Shown piece by piece: positions 10,645 through 25,600 of a stretch of DNA of 64,000 bases. The notes under the pieces are model-generated. The model saw only the letters and a program-made list of their open reading frames with translations, did no database searches and was not told the origin of the DNA. The position numbers and the translations under genes were made by a program. Source of the stretch: Tachypleus tridentatus. Lineage: Eukaryota; Arthropoda; Merostomata; Xiphosura; Limulidae. Positions within the stretch are counted from its first letter, which is position 1. Each line of letters begins with the position of its first letter. The stretch is taken from the NCBI RefSeq assembly GCF_004210375.1, contig NC_134829.1, forward strand, positions 31,760,034 through 31,824,033, read 5' to 3'.

Positions 10645-13600
10645 CTAGAAGCAAACAAAACATTTGTCTATATCATGTAATAATTCATGACCAATGGTAT
10701 TACACATTTAATTTGATAAAATTATCCATTTTCTCTAAGCATAGCTTTATTCAACTACTTTTCACCACTATAGTTTTTACCACTAATCCAGAAATAAAAT
10801 ATTACATAAAAAGAAAAAAATAATTGCTCATTCTTACTTCTGGTAAAAATAACTTCCACATTACCTACAGACATATCATGCATGAATTTCAATTTAAAAA
10901 AAATTTTTTTTTTTAAACTAGAAAACACTTTCCACTTGATTAATATATTAAATCCTAAATTTCTTTGAACACTATCAACTTACCTGAAGTTTCATAAAGA
11001 GCTTGGTGGCTGATTAGTCCCTTACTAGATGAAGTATGTCAAATTACATACTCTTAATTAATATACAGTTTATTTAACATTGTGAAAGTTATAGTTGATG
11101 ACTTACTAGTCATTTTATTGATGAACATAGATAAAAGTGTTACATCTATTATAAACTTTCAATCTGTCTGAATTGGTATGGAAAACTTATATTTGGAGAA
11201 TGGTTAATCCTTAACTTATGAAAATATCATCACATTAAGAAGTAAAAAGATTCAAGCATTCAATTAGCATGCACAAAAATACTGTTTTTCTTGGATACTT
11301 TTATCCAATCAGAAGTGTCATGTAAGTGTTTACAATAACTAACTAGTCCTTCAGCCGATGAACAAATATTATCAAAAGTGTAAATAATTTTCATATAACT
11401 TCAACTTACCTGCAGTGGTATGAAAGGATTCACACTTGACATCTGACTGATTGGTTGGACAGTTTTATTTTGAAACTGGCCAAAAGTGTCCCCTACTTTT
11501 TGTTTACTTTTCCATTCACTCAGTTTCTCATCAGCACACTGTAAAATGTTCCATCATTGCTACTGCCTCCCTGCCACGAAAAGAAGCATGCTTGAGTTTT
11601 GTGACAAGTTTGGATATCGTTGATTATGCCAAGACCTGCTGTTGTGACTTCCACCATACTGTGACTGAAGCTGGAGGGTCTGTTTTCTGTGTTCATTGAC
11701 AAATGAATCTGGGATAAAAGTAATAGGCGGTGGAGGCGGATGACGCTGAATTACTAAATCATGAGGTTTCTGTGAATACTGTGGACCAGAAGCAGATGGA
11801 GAGAATAATGGAAGTGGAGGTGGGCCTAATTAGTGAATAGAGAGTAAAAGTTTTTTTAATTAAGAATTTTAGTATACATTATTTTTATACTTTTCAATAA
11901 GCTTACTTAACATAATATCTCTAACAAGATATCAATTCAAATTACTTGTTATAAAAGTATTTAAAGCAACAATTTGAATACGTTAAAATGTATCTTGATC
12001 TTTTTTTTTTTAAATACTGGTGTAACAAATATTAACTTCTGATCAAAGCAAGCTACCTTCTTAGATAAAAACTTTAACCTAGTAATGAGTACAGCTAATT
12101 AAATATATTGTCATGTTCTTGTCAAGTTTATAATACACTGTATGAACACTAGGGTATTCTTACTCCTAGCAATATTTCTGGCCATGAATACAATAATATA
12201 TTGTTAACAATGCAAAATAATATACATACTACAATATAATAATAAAAACATAAAAATGAGTATATAAGACATTCTAAGCAATAGAGTTAAATAAAGTAAT
12301 ATTAAACAAAGAATAGGGTATACCTTACTCACTGAACTGAAACATTAGTTGTTTGCTTAAATGTACTGTTGTAAATTTAATGTTTGGTGAAAAACATAAC
12401 ATCTGTAAAAACTAAACTTTACACAGGTCACCTTTACCCTAAAAGCATTTTCTGACCATTGAAAGCCTATTAAATGATTCAGAAATGTAATTTTTGAATA
12501 GGTTAACATCCAAAATAAACTAAAATAACTAACTAGTCAAACATTACTGTTTAGCTAAAGAATGCACAAAATAACAAAAATAAAAGAATTAAAACTGAAC
12601 AATAAAAGTAACATTTTTGATACTATTAATAAAGTATAACAAAGGTAAATGTAACAAGAACAAAAGTAACATACTACACATACTGTACGATATGTCTAGC
12701 TCAACTAATGTAAATAATTTTTGTCCCTACACAAGACAGAGAGTAGGAAGTAGAAAGTGATAAAATTAAACCTCATTAACAGCTAAAAAGTAATTAATAG
12801 TAAGATTCAAGAAAGCTCAGTAATAATACTTAGAAAATCAAGTAACAATAAAGGTAAAATGAATAAAACTAATGTAACTTAATGAGAGTTCTAACATGCA
12901 TTAATTCCTGCATAATGATAACATACAAATTCCTTTTGTTTAAAATATTTTCAGCACTAAAGATATTGCAAAGTAAACTAAACAAACTGTTCTTTACTGT
13001 GTTGGTAAAAATGTAACTTTGCTAGCAACCTGCTAAGATACACATGTGCTTTAGAACTTTAAAAATAAATCTGATTTCTCAACCTAGTTTTTAATTTTTC
13101 TGTTCATCAAAATTCTAGTCACTGATAATGTGTTAAGATGTCTCTTTAAAAGACTGTAAAACATGTGTAAAGCAGAACACCTGCTGTAAGAACATCCAAT
13201 CCAAATAACAAAGTATTAATAAGTTATCAGAACTAGGAGCAAAACAATATACAGTTGCTAAGCTATTTCAAAGATTCACACTTCACTTTATGTACTATTT
13301 CAGTTTCTTTCATGTTCTCTTTTGCATTTCATATAACATGCTGCAGATGATTCTGCATAGCTGATTTTATTTCTCCATGTTCAATAAAACATGGATTTCA
13401 CAGAGCCCTACTTGTTCAGGCAATGCATGACACACTTGCACATAAACACGTGAATAAGTACAATATGTGGCATTATTTGTCAAATGTTGAAATTCCACTG
13501 CAAAAAAACAACAACAAAAAAAAACAGTCAAATTAAAAATAAAAATTGAAGAGAACAATCTGTCATGAATGGATAACATCAGTGTTCATATTGTTGTTTA

Positions 13601-16600
13601 AGAAGGTAGCTCCCGAGATCACTGCCAGTACCACTGAAACCAGAAGTAAACAACTGATTTATTTATTATTTGGTCTGATAAAGCCCTCATAGGTCTGGCA
13701 AGGTGTCCAAGTAATATGAATGGCAGTTAGACAGAAAAATACCAATTTCAATTGCAGCTGTTAGTATCAAGTCATTCTTACACAATGTACAAATCTGAAG
13801 ATAAATGTTTCACAATGTGACACTGTTAGTGCCAAACCTTTCAACATTCTACAGTATCCAAGTGTAAAGATGACCACTTTGTCCAGCCTGTGATACCATT
13901 AACATCAAACCAGTCTTTCCAACATCTTTGTTGTTACTGTTGCAGCACTTTTACATTTCATCCTTACTATTCTATGTGTGAACATTTTACAACAGAATGA
14001 ACAAGAACTGAATATAATAATACATTATATTCATCTCACTATAGGTTCTGTTTACAAATGATATACATTTTCATAAATACATTTTAACTCAAAAATGCAA
14101 ATTCTCGAATTATTTTATTAACATAATAAATTCAACAGGGAAGGTTTTGTTAAAAGTTAATTTATAGAATTATTAACAATAAAGTCTCAACAGTAAACAC
14201 TAAATTAAAGTTTAAAACATTATACTTTTAATACTTAGTTAAACCTTTAATACAAAATAAGAAGTCAACGAAAGATGGTTAGATATCAAATGTAAGAAAG
14301 TTGTTTACAACTCTAGTTAAGATGGAAGAACTCAAGATCAATTATGTGGTTCTAATTATTAAAATAAAAAGCAACTTAAATACACAAACTTATTGATCAC
14401 TTTACTAGTTTGTTACAGTATAAAATCATTTATATGTGCAACTAGTTAATCAGTTTTATTTCTAGATAAACAGAAATTACAACACCAACCTCCTCTGTGC
14501 ACTGGATGAAGCTGGGTTCTTACTGTTGTTATTAGTCCTTGAGAGGAAGGCAAAGCTGCTTTTTCTTGATATCTCATCCTATTCTAAAGAATTCAGTGGA
14601 TAAAGTAAAAGCTTTGACATCTAAACATCAATAACTAACTTCAATGACATATTGACACTCATCAAGCAACTTCTTCCCTGAGCAAAAATGTTAATATCAA
14701 AATAAAATGTGGGATACAAGTTTAGTTTACAGCAAAAAATTGTTGTTTTTGAAATGCTTGCAAAGCTACATAAAAGTTATCACTGATAGCCATTCATACA
14801 TTTTAACTGACAGACTAACGTAAAAGCAGCTCGTCAAGAGCACCAGGTACAGATCTAGAAGAGGGATTCAGAGGGTCTCAACTCCCCCATTTAGAACTCC
14901 AGAGATTCTTGCTTTATCCTATAGTCTCAAAGAGTAACATTAGATGCAGGTGATTTATATTTGATTGGTTTATTAATTACTGAGAAAGTTTTTTGAAGTC
15001 TGGTGTTTACAGATTATAGCCTCAGTGAGTAAATGCTTACTAATAAAACAATATGAATACCAATTCAATATTTCTATGCGTTGGCTTTTTGTAAACATCC
15101 TAGCAACATGTCTACACTTTTAGAAGTTCGTGTGTAGTAGAGACAGCTGATATGGATATTGATTTTTTTTTTTTTAAGCACAAAACATGTAATAACATTC
15201 TGATGTCCTTACGTCATTTTAAGGTTAAGAGATTCAGATATTTATTTTTAACATACTTAGTATATTGCTTTAAACACCTAAAACCTTTATAACATATACT
15301 TGGCACAGTATAAATTTTCCATTGTTTAGAAGTTATGATTGTGAGATATATAAAACTATGATATGAATCTATCGTACAGTCGTTATATTTTTTATATTTC
15401 AACTTATTACTAGTTTATTAAAACAATTAGAGTAATAATTAGAAAATTAAAAATTTAAATGGTAAATACACAGAAATTAACACACTAGATACACAATTGC
15501 CTCCTCTGCAGCACTTTCTGAAGCTTCGTGTTGAGTCGCAGCTGGTGTACTGAAAAACTGCAATCCATTGGGAAGGAGAACTACAGCTTGATACAGTTGC
15601 TAAACAAAGAAACACAATGACTAAGAGATCATTTCCTATATCACTGTATTGTACAATGTTTCAGGTATCAACTCAAATACAAATTGGTTATTTTAACAAT
15701 TTTTCTAATTTCTCTTTAATTTACAGGTCAGAAGATTAGCACCTAAAAAAATTTGGGCTACAAACTACTTGTCATGAAAACCTAAAACCATCTATATAAA
15801 TGGAAGACAAAAAGGAAACATTTTTAACTTGTATACTATGAAAACATTGTGGTGACTGACAGATAAAGAGGAATGCACATTAACTCTCTCAATATGGGCC
15901 CGGTCAATTTAACCGACCACATAACTTATATGTACTCATTTAAGGTCTTTCTAGATTTGAGACTTCTAACTTTCAATATAGTGTGTATATCTTCACAAAA
16001 TTTGGCAGTCTTTCACTTACAAAAAATATTTTTTGTAAAGTATGTTTAATAAAACAAAATATGCATTTGTCTATGAATATAATGAGAATTTGTTTTAAAT
16101 AGTCCTTGTTCAAAGTAATTTTTTTTTAAATTACTTTTCCTTATCTCAAAGTTCTCAAATTCCCTTTGAATAATCCCTAAAACCTCCTAAATACATTTCA
16201 AACGTTTTACTTTTTTCCAGTAAAAGTTTATATTTTGTGTGTTATTTTATCTAGCCCAACTCTATACAAGATTGGTCAATTTGACCAACCTTGGAACCAC
16301 TAAAAAAAAGTTGAAATAAATTTAAATTACCCTTTCTACAATGACTTCTAATAGTAACAACATACATCTATTTATAAGTAAAATCTATTGTTGTATGGCC
16401 TTTTGAACCACATCTATCATTCACACCATTATATGTTGTAAATCACTTGAGAAATGTGCAGCTCATTTCATTCTATTAAATTATATTACCCACAAGCTGC
16501 TCAAGTGTTGCTTCATGAAACATTTTTATTATATTATTTCTATTAATTTTACCTAATCTAACCTTAACTACCATAAAGAGATCCCTAATTTTACATCTTA

Positions 16601-19600
16601 GTAACTTTTATAATAACAAATACACAATAAACATGAAAAATAAGAAATAAATAAAATACTTAACCAAGTATTCATTTTTTTTTTAGCTGATGACACTTAC
16701 CTCTAGTTTTTTTGTTTGATACCAACAGTAGTATTGTACCAAATTTATTATTCAATTAAATAATTCATCAAAGAACACAAAATAACAACATGTATAAGGC
16801 TGATAATTTCCCTTGCTATCACAATTGTTCTTGTTTTATAACAATGTGACAAGAGACATTAGAGACTTATTCAAGCTAGTTATCTTTCCTGTGAGAACTA
16901 AGTTTGTACTAACAAAGAAACTGACAACCCTTCACTGAGTGAACAATGTATTACAATGTTATTTGTTAGATGAAACCTTGACATTCTATTGATTAAAGAT
17001 AATATAAAATGAAATAGAAGAAAGAGCTATTAACAAGTCCTGAAAAAGAGAATGTGACAAGTGGGTGTGGCAAAAATAGATCTATTTTCTATATGATGGT
17101 TATAACAATTAGGGTTTGTCAGAGCAATGGAAAACTTGTGGTGAGTAGTATAAGTTTAATTTTGTGTTTACTGAAGAGGTGGTGAATAAATAGAGAAGAT
17201 GACAAGCCTGGGCAAATGTGTCAAATGCATCACACTAGAGAAAATTCAGGATTTTTTATAGTGCCTTAGGAAATTAAAAACCTACACATATACTATTAAA
17301 ACGTGGATTATTAGTTAATAGTTTATGCTATACTAATTGGAATAAAATATTGAAAGTAAATTACTAGAACCTTGTGGCATACACAGTAAATGACACCCAG
17401 GCAGGTAGAGTTAAGTGCAAAGCTACACAACAGGCTATCTGTGCTCTGCCCACCCAGGATATCACAAATATAAATAAAAGGAAAACTTGCAAATGTTACT
17501 AAAAGTATAATGTAAGTAGCTGAGAAATAACAACACAGTAATAATATTCCTTATAATTCATTACAAAATCTGAAAGTCATAAAACTTACCATAGGACCAA
17601 CCATTGAGTATCTGTACTCAGGCATTCTACCTCCCATGTTTCGGCTGATAAAATCCAAGAGTTCACGTACAGCACTTGAAAAAAAATCAAAACAAACCTG
17701 TAAAACTATTAAAATATCCTTCTTTTAATACCAATGTTTAACAGGTGAGTAAAAAATTATCATCTTAAGTTCACAATACGTTTCTAGTCCTGCAAGTGCA
17801 ATCAATAACCAGACTGTGAGCTTTCATTAAATTTAATAAACAGATAATTCAACACTTAACAGACACAGCTTAGGTGCTTAAAAGAACATTTTTAAAAAGA
17901 AAAACAGTACATGGACTATTTGAATCCAGTGATCATTAAAAAAATATTACAGAATTTATTTTATCTGTAATGGAAGTAGCACAGGGCTTTAAAAAAAAAA
18001 GACTTATCTATTGCCACATTCTTATCTTTTATTCATGCATTACTTTCTACCTTATGTAACTTGCATTTAGTTTCAATATAAGCATCATCTTTAGACAACA
18101 TCAGCCTTCAGTACTTTATCACTATAAGTATTATTTGCTTGTTTATTTTGAATATTTGTTCAAAGCTAAAGAATAACTGTTTTCTAAGATGTTTGATAGA
18201 CTAGATGGTAGGTTGGTAATCAACAGAACCCACTATCAACTCTTTGACTATTCTAATCAAACAAATTAACCATCATTCTTATAACACACCAACAGCCCCA
18301 GTGTGGTAACTAATTTTGCAGCAACAGAATGCAAACCATGGACTTCAATACACATGGTGAAGTTGATACAACTGATCTACACTATTGTTCTCTTTGCATA
18401 CTTATGCATACTTGAACAAAACAGGTTGTAAAAGCAATAAGCATTGAAAACCAATAATCAGATCAAAATGCAAGAGTCACATCATATTTCAGGCACTCAA
18501 AAATTATTCAGCTGATTGTAGTACTACAATAAGCATGAATTATTGGTTGGTTGTTTGGTGGTTTATGGCACAAAGCAACAAAGCTATATGCACCAAACAA
18601 GTTGTGAAAATAATAAAGTATAATATTATATATGACAAAAACAATTCAAGTTAAAAAATAAATTTCAAAAAGCAGATAAAAACTTGAATAGAATTAAAAA
18701 GATCAATGGCCCGTAAAAATTTAAAAACACAAGTAAACCGGACATCATCACAAAAACCAACAACACTGTCCAATGTCAGGGGTAAACCCATGTTTAAAAT
18801 GGTGCTCTGAATCAGAGCCATAACAACAACATTAAGGTACGAGTTATGACGACTTGAGTGTCACAAAGGCCATACAATGATGGACCAGTCCCAAATAAAA
18901 AAATATTCAGTTGGTTACAAAAAATGTGACCAATGCTAGCCTAGCTAAGACAACTTCCACTTTCTGATCTTTATGGAAACAAGATGACCAAAGAGCAACA
19001 GAAGGCTTGATCTTGAAAACCTTATTATCACGTTGCTCACTCCAATTAGATAGCTGACTAGCATGAAGCCCATACTCCATGCATGGCATTCTGAAAAGCT
19101 GAATAGAATCAAACAATAAAGAAAAATGAGCCACTCATTTTTGAATATTTACAAGAACAGGGTGAAAATTAACATGAAGCAATTCCAGGGCCAGTTTGGA
19201 GCTAACAGAGTCTATATAAATAGTACAATTTATGTGCTTCATAGCTTTTATGTAATTCATGGCAAAAAATGGCATACAACTCAGCACTTAACACAGAAAC
19301 TGTAGAGGTGATCATGTGAGCAACCACTGAGCTACAACAAACCATGGCAGAGTATACAAGGTCCCGAATTCCGATCAATCCCTATGTTTGGCAAATAGAA
19401 GATGGTGCTTACAATAGGGAGAATCCAACTTTCTAACATGAGTTAAAGAAAGGTCACAGGGGGAAAATTAATAAGCCAGGGTTGGATGAGTTGAACAATA
19501 GAGATAGCAATATCATCCAAGAACACACCCAATTCAACCAGCTGTGCTTGGATACAAAGACCAAAAGAAAGAATGAAAGACCATCTGTTGTAAAAGAGAA

Positions 19601-22600
19601 TAGCCCAATAAAAAAGAAAACCCCAGGTGGGATGCTGTGACAAGAATCAAAATTTAGAAGCATACTGCAAAGAAAGATGAAAATGGTAGAGGTGAATGGT
19701 GGTTTGTGGGGACTCAGTGTATAAACACTAGACTGAAGAAGTACAGGAAGCCCCTGTGCAAAGCCAACACCCCAGATGGTGAACAATGTCAGGCATCTTG
19801 AAGGCTGAGGTTGTGGCAGAACCACAGACCAAAGACCCATAGTCCAATTTGGATTGATTGGGGCCTTGACAAATATTGTGCATATATCATCAAGAGGTAG
19901 GAGAAAGGACAGGAGAATGTTCAGTGTCCTCATACACTTGACATGTAGTTGCTCAATGTGAGAAATGAGAGTATGCTTTCACACAAAAATAAGCCCCAAA
20001 AACTTTGCCTCATGGACCACAGGAATAGCAATATCACAAAAAATGAACTTGGGATCAGGATTTATACCCCATTGGTGGTAAAAGTGCATGCAAATAGTTT
20101 TTGAGAAAGAAAAGGTTTGATGTGATTCACAGCAGTCTGAAGCTGCCACTCAATCTCATGTTTGACAATCAACAGAAGATGTGAAAATTGTTGACACAGA
20201 ACTTCTTTGCAACAGTAAGTAGTAGTTGTGGAGTGATGCATTAATCTTGATACAGAAAAGTAAGACATTTAAGACATAGCACTGAGGCACCCTAAGTTTT
20301 TGTGGAAAAGAACAGGAAAGAGTTGAATCCAAAAAGGCTTGGAAATTCCTGTCCATTAAAATGCTCTGAATAAAAATGCATATATGGCTATGCAACCTAC
20401 ATGAGTGGAGATCCCACAATATTCTCTACCACCATGTATTGTTGTAAGCCTTCTCAAAGTCAAATAATATGAAAACAAGATGTTTTCTCCTGAGGAAGAC
20501 TTCACTGATCCACAAAGTTAAATCAGGTGGTCCATGACGAAGCTCTGTTGATGAAACCTACAATGAGTAAGCAAGAGAAGGTTGTTTGATTTGAGGAATT
20601 AAACAAAAGGAGCATTAACCATCCTCTCTAAGATCTTACAGAGACAGCTTGTCAAAGCAACTGCATGATAATTAGAAGGAATCTTTGGATCATTCCAAGA
20701 CTTAGAGAAAGAGAAGACAGCAGATGACACTAGTCATTAGGAAAAACATTCTCCTGCCATATTGGTTTTAAAAAATCAGAATAATAGCAAGAGGGGCAAA
20801 AGGGAGATGGCACAGCATTTCATAGTGAACATCATTAGGTCTGACCAATGAAAAGTCAATTTGAGTTTCACCAGTGTTAAGGAACAACTATAGTTATAGA
20901 GATGATCAGCTCAAATGGAAAGAGGTGACTGCTCTACCAGAGACTTGATGGTGAAAAAGGGAGGAGAAGAAAGAGAAGTGCTGGATGCATAAGAAAAGCT
21001 TTCACAGAGAGTAATGGCAACATTCTCTACATCAGCAACTTCCCAGCCATTGGAGAGCAAAGAAGGAAAGGAGATGGAAGGCAAGGCAAACCTCCCACTG
21101 ACCTTCTGAATCTTGTACCATATGATTTTGGAACTGGTGGTAGAAGAGATGCCAGTTGTGAACTTAATCCAATATTGTCTTTGGTTTTGAAGCCTGACCT
21201 GCTGAGTATGGGTCCACTGATAAATGATATGGTTAGAGATAGGGATACTGTCAGAAGGTATTCCAGACCCATTGTTGAGCCTTCTGTGCTTCCTGGCAAA
21301 TCTGGAAGATGTGTCAAGATCTGAGGAATAGATTAAGCAGCTCTATCAATATCAGCATCACCCTAGAGGGGATTGTGTCCATTAATGTCTCCCAGGATTA
21401 AAAAGGGATACTGCAACTGTCCAATAAAAGCATCAAGGTCTCATTGATCTTAAGTCTTTCCAAGAAAAAGGTAGATACAAAGATGTGATGAATACAGCCT
21501 CCAATGGTGTATTGAATGGCAAAGGTAAATAGAACAAAGATGTGATGGATACAGCCTCCAATGGTGTATTGAATGGCAAAGGTAGATAGAACAAAGATGT
21601 GATGGATACAGCCTCCAATGGTGTATTGAATGGCAAAGGTAGATAGAACAAAGATGTGATGGATACAGCCTCCAATGGTGTATTGAATGGCAAAGGCAGG
21701 TTGGTCATGTACTGGTTAACTGGTAGTGCCATGCCTCCATGCACTCATCCATTACAGAACCTATCATTCCATTATAACAAAAACTGCCAAAAGGTGACTG
21801 TATTGGCAGGTTTCCTGTAAGGTAAGACACATAGGATGATAGAAATCAATTCAAGGCTTTAATGTCATTCAGATTAGACTGGAAATCTCAACAAGTTCCA
21901 CTGTATTAAAGTAGGAATTTTAATTCAAGTGGAGAAGAACTGGATGGAGAACCCTTTGGTCTATGAATACACCATTTTTCCTTATTAGAATGAGGTCTGT
22001 TAACCTCCATAAATCTGCCTGTGGTTGAGAACATACTACAATACCAACAAAGACACTGCAATGATGTGAGGATTTCTTGAGCCCCACACCCAAATGCTAA
22101 CATCAGACATAATGTCCACAATATGTGTTGAAAATGGCCACCCATCTACAGGAATTCCAGGCAAAAGTGGTATGTTGGGGTTGGACCCCCTTTCCCCTAC
22201 CAGGATCCTCTCCTCCCCTTCATGTATGTCATGCATGGAAAACACGTGGGTGGATGTTCACATTCCAGAGAAAGTAAACTGAAAATACAGAACCTGTGCA
22301 GGAATCCACTTTGAGGTGAGGCACAAATCAAATCCAAGTAATTTGGGATAGGTGTTGTTGGATTCCCTACTTAATTCTGTTACCAGAAAACTCACATGGT
22401 ATACAAGATTGCATCTTTGAAGAATATCCATGTAATGTCTCTGCATGAACATGGTTAGAAGTTATCTTCATTAAACTCTAAACTAGATTATTCAACATAA
22501 TTATGTTAAGAATTCTGGGTTTCAATAATGCTTTGGCTGAGAAGGTAGCACATTTATCCCAGGAAATTCACACATACATATTTTCCAATCCATTTCTCTT

Positions 22601-25600
22601 TTGTAGGTCTTTATTATGTCTCTTTTCTTTGTTTTATCATAATGCACAAATAAGCTCTTGCAATAGCAACCATTAAGATTTACATGCAAAAATGATAGTT
22701 TTTTGGTATTGCTCTGCCTTCATTTTCAGTGAGTCAAGCTGTTCTTATACAAATACTATAGGTTTTTATTAATTAAATTTTTCATGAAGCAATCATTTCT
22801 GTTTACACACATTTTATTCATATGTGAAATTTCAGAATTAGCAACACACCTTTCAAAATTAATATACAACTTACTGCTATGTGTAATGAGACAGAAGTGT
22901 ACAAAGATATAACCTTCTAGCTTTGATAGCTGTTAAAAAAACTATGTGCTCAGTGATGTCAAATTCATTTTAAATCCAAAAATGTAAAACTATAAGATTA
23001 CTTTAAGTGCAACGTATGGGATAACTGTAAATTGCTAAAGGAAATAAAGATCTATCCTGTTCAAACTGTTATTCATATCCTTATTTTATTACACACATTT
23101 ATTCTCAAAGATCACATTACTACATTTGAAAACCAAGTATCCTTTACCTTGTGGATTTTTCTTTCTGGATTTCAGACTTTTTTTGTGAATACTGACCATG
23201 TGATGAATCTGTAGCATTTGGCTTATTGTGTAAAGCATCTCTTGCACCTATATTAGAGAAAAAGAGTAGTTGTCTAAAACTAATTAAGAACATCACTCTT
23301 TACCTAAAGTATAATTCTACAATTAAAAGAAAAAATTGAAAAGTTATTACTTTAAACTTTAATTCTGTTACCAATAAATAACTATCAATGCATATTTTAC
23401 TTCATTTCTAATTTTAGACCAGAAAGTCAGTAATAAGAACTGGACGTGCACTTTCCATAGAGCAGTGGACCCCTCTCCCATCCTAGTTGTTATTTGTTTT
23501 GTTTTTGTGAAATTAATTTTTTCTAGATGATACTCTATGGTCTAAAAAGGATAGATACTCTCAAAACTATACTATTTTGGACATATGTGTAAAAACAAAC
23601 CATGCTTATAGTCACACCATTAATCAAATTGATCAAATGCTTATAGAATTAAAGAAAACAACAGATAAATTATAAAATATTAATGCCATAAAGGAATTTG
23701 ATATTTATTCAGGAGGTCTTAGAGATTATGCAAATGAAGCTTAAAAATTTTCAAATGAAGAAACGTATTTTTAATATTAACATGAGTATTACTTTGCACT
23801 TAGAGCAGTCAACATACTGAACTCCAAATATTCATAAATAATTCTTTAGTCAAAATATATAATTAAAAAAATATATATTTTTTTTGTATAAAATATATTT
23901 TAATTGTTTATTAAAAGCTTAACAAGTTTTCTGAAGTTACACAAAGCATATTAAAGTTACAGTATGGAAAATCTGATGACTATTTTAAGGTTACAAGGCT
24001 GGTCACATTGACCATCCCTGTATGAAAAGTGTTAACAAGTTTATCAAGGAATGTCTTTGCATTTCACTGTTATACTGATGAAATAAGTCTTTTGAGATTT
24101 ATCAGATTTCTTTAATTAAATAATAACTTATGTTAAATAAACTTAAAAGTAATAAGTACACAATTTTATTTCTAAAGTCAATACCATCACTCTTAAAATA
24201 TAACATTTCATTCAAAATTTAATATAAATTATACTACTAAAATTATTTCTTCAGATGAACATTTTAATTATCATCAGCTACATATGTAATAAAAGGCTTT
24301 TTTATGCCAGACAAAGTTCGCTAAATTGGTAAACAGTGATCAACAAATTTGTATTATATCTTATAGCCGATTCTAGATTCAACTAATATTTGATCATATT
24401 AACCTGAAGATTTGAAAAAAAGTTGTTGTAATAACAATTGTCTTGGTTCAATCACTGCACTTTGTAATTAAGAAAAGAAATAATGAGAATATAATTTTTT
24501 AAACTGTAAGACTCCTAAACTGCTATACCTCGAAAAAGTTCTTCTACTGCAACTGGCTGTCCATAGTTCGGACGTACAGAATTATCCACTGGTGACTGAA
24601 GATGAGTGGCCTGAGAAGATGACTGGTCAACAGCAGTATTTTTCAAACCTTCCCACATACTCAAGAACTGCAAATTCTGATGAACATTTTCCATTTCCTT
24701 TACAGGAAATAAAGAAATCTAATTCTACTATACTTTTAATTGTTTAATGGTGTTCACTTACATTTATTTTATTCTATAATTAACACAACAATCAGGTTTA
24801 CTTATTTTATACATTGCCTTGCAAAACTATTTTCACTCTGCCAATAATGTTGCATTTTGATGAAGTATTTATAATGTAAACAATTTTATAATGAACTTGT
24901 TTTTATTTAAAACTAATGATCAAACTTAACATTATTATGTGTGAAGGAAGTTGAATGTCAGATAAACCTGTAAAGAATAAACTTTAATTTTTATATTTTC
25001 ATTGCATAACTATTCTGCCCCTTAAGTCAGTACTTGCTGAAAGTTCCTTTGATAGCAATTACTGTTGCAAGTCTTTCTGCAAATCAAATAAATACAACAT
25101 AACCATAGAAAACACCCAAATACTAAATAAAGAAACAAACATAAACAAATGCAAAATTAAAGAGACCTTACTTATACAATAACTCAAGCCCAAAATAAAC
25201 CAATACAAAGGAACACCTTTATACCTATATTAATAAATATAATCAAACATCTAAGCATGCCCTCTACATTCCTACACTCAATTACACAACCCCCTTCAAA
25301 CATGTGGTCAGCTATTGGTCAGTAGCCCTTACTTTCTCTGTAAACCTGACAATGACTGAAGAAGGTCGAAACATTGTTCACTCCTCTACATAGTTTTCTC
25401 TACCCATACCAGTCGTTTTTACATATACATTTTTCTCTACAACTGGGTTTTCTCATCATCACAAAAGCATTCTTTGTACCTGTTTATAATGTTGTTACTT
25501 TTAATATTTACTATTTATATTTTCAATTTAATTTAATATTATTTAGAAGGTTTATTAATTTAGTTTTATGCAAAAATTGAGTATGAAAGGACTGTTAACT

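Noticed and set aside
11520-11702. 60-codon minus-strand ORF starting MSMNTENR
   Set aside because: It overlaps the XRN1 exon in a different frame. The true frame is set by phases of neighbouring exons and the conserved FIPLQ.
19454-19933. 159-codon ORF as a gene
   Set aside because: It aligns to the RT to RNase H linker of the LINE family in copies 2 and 3.
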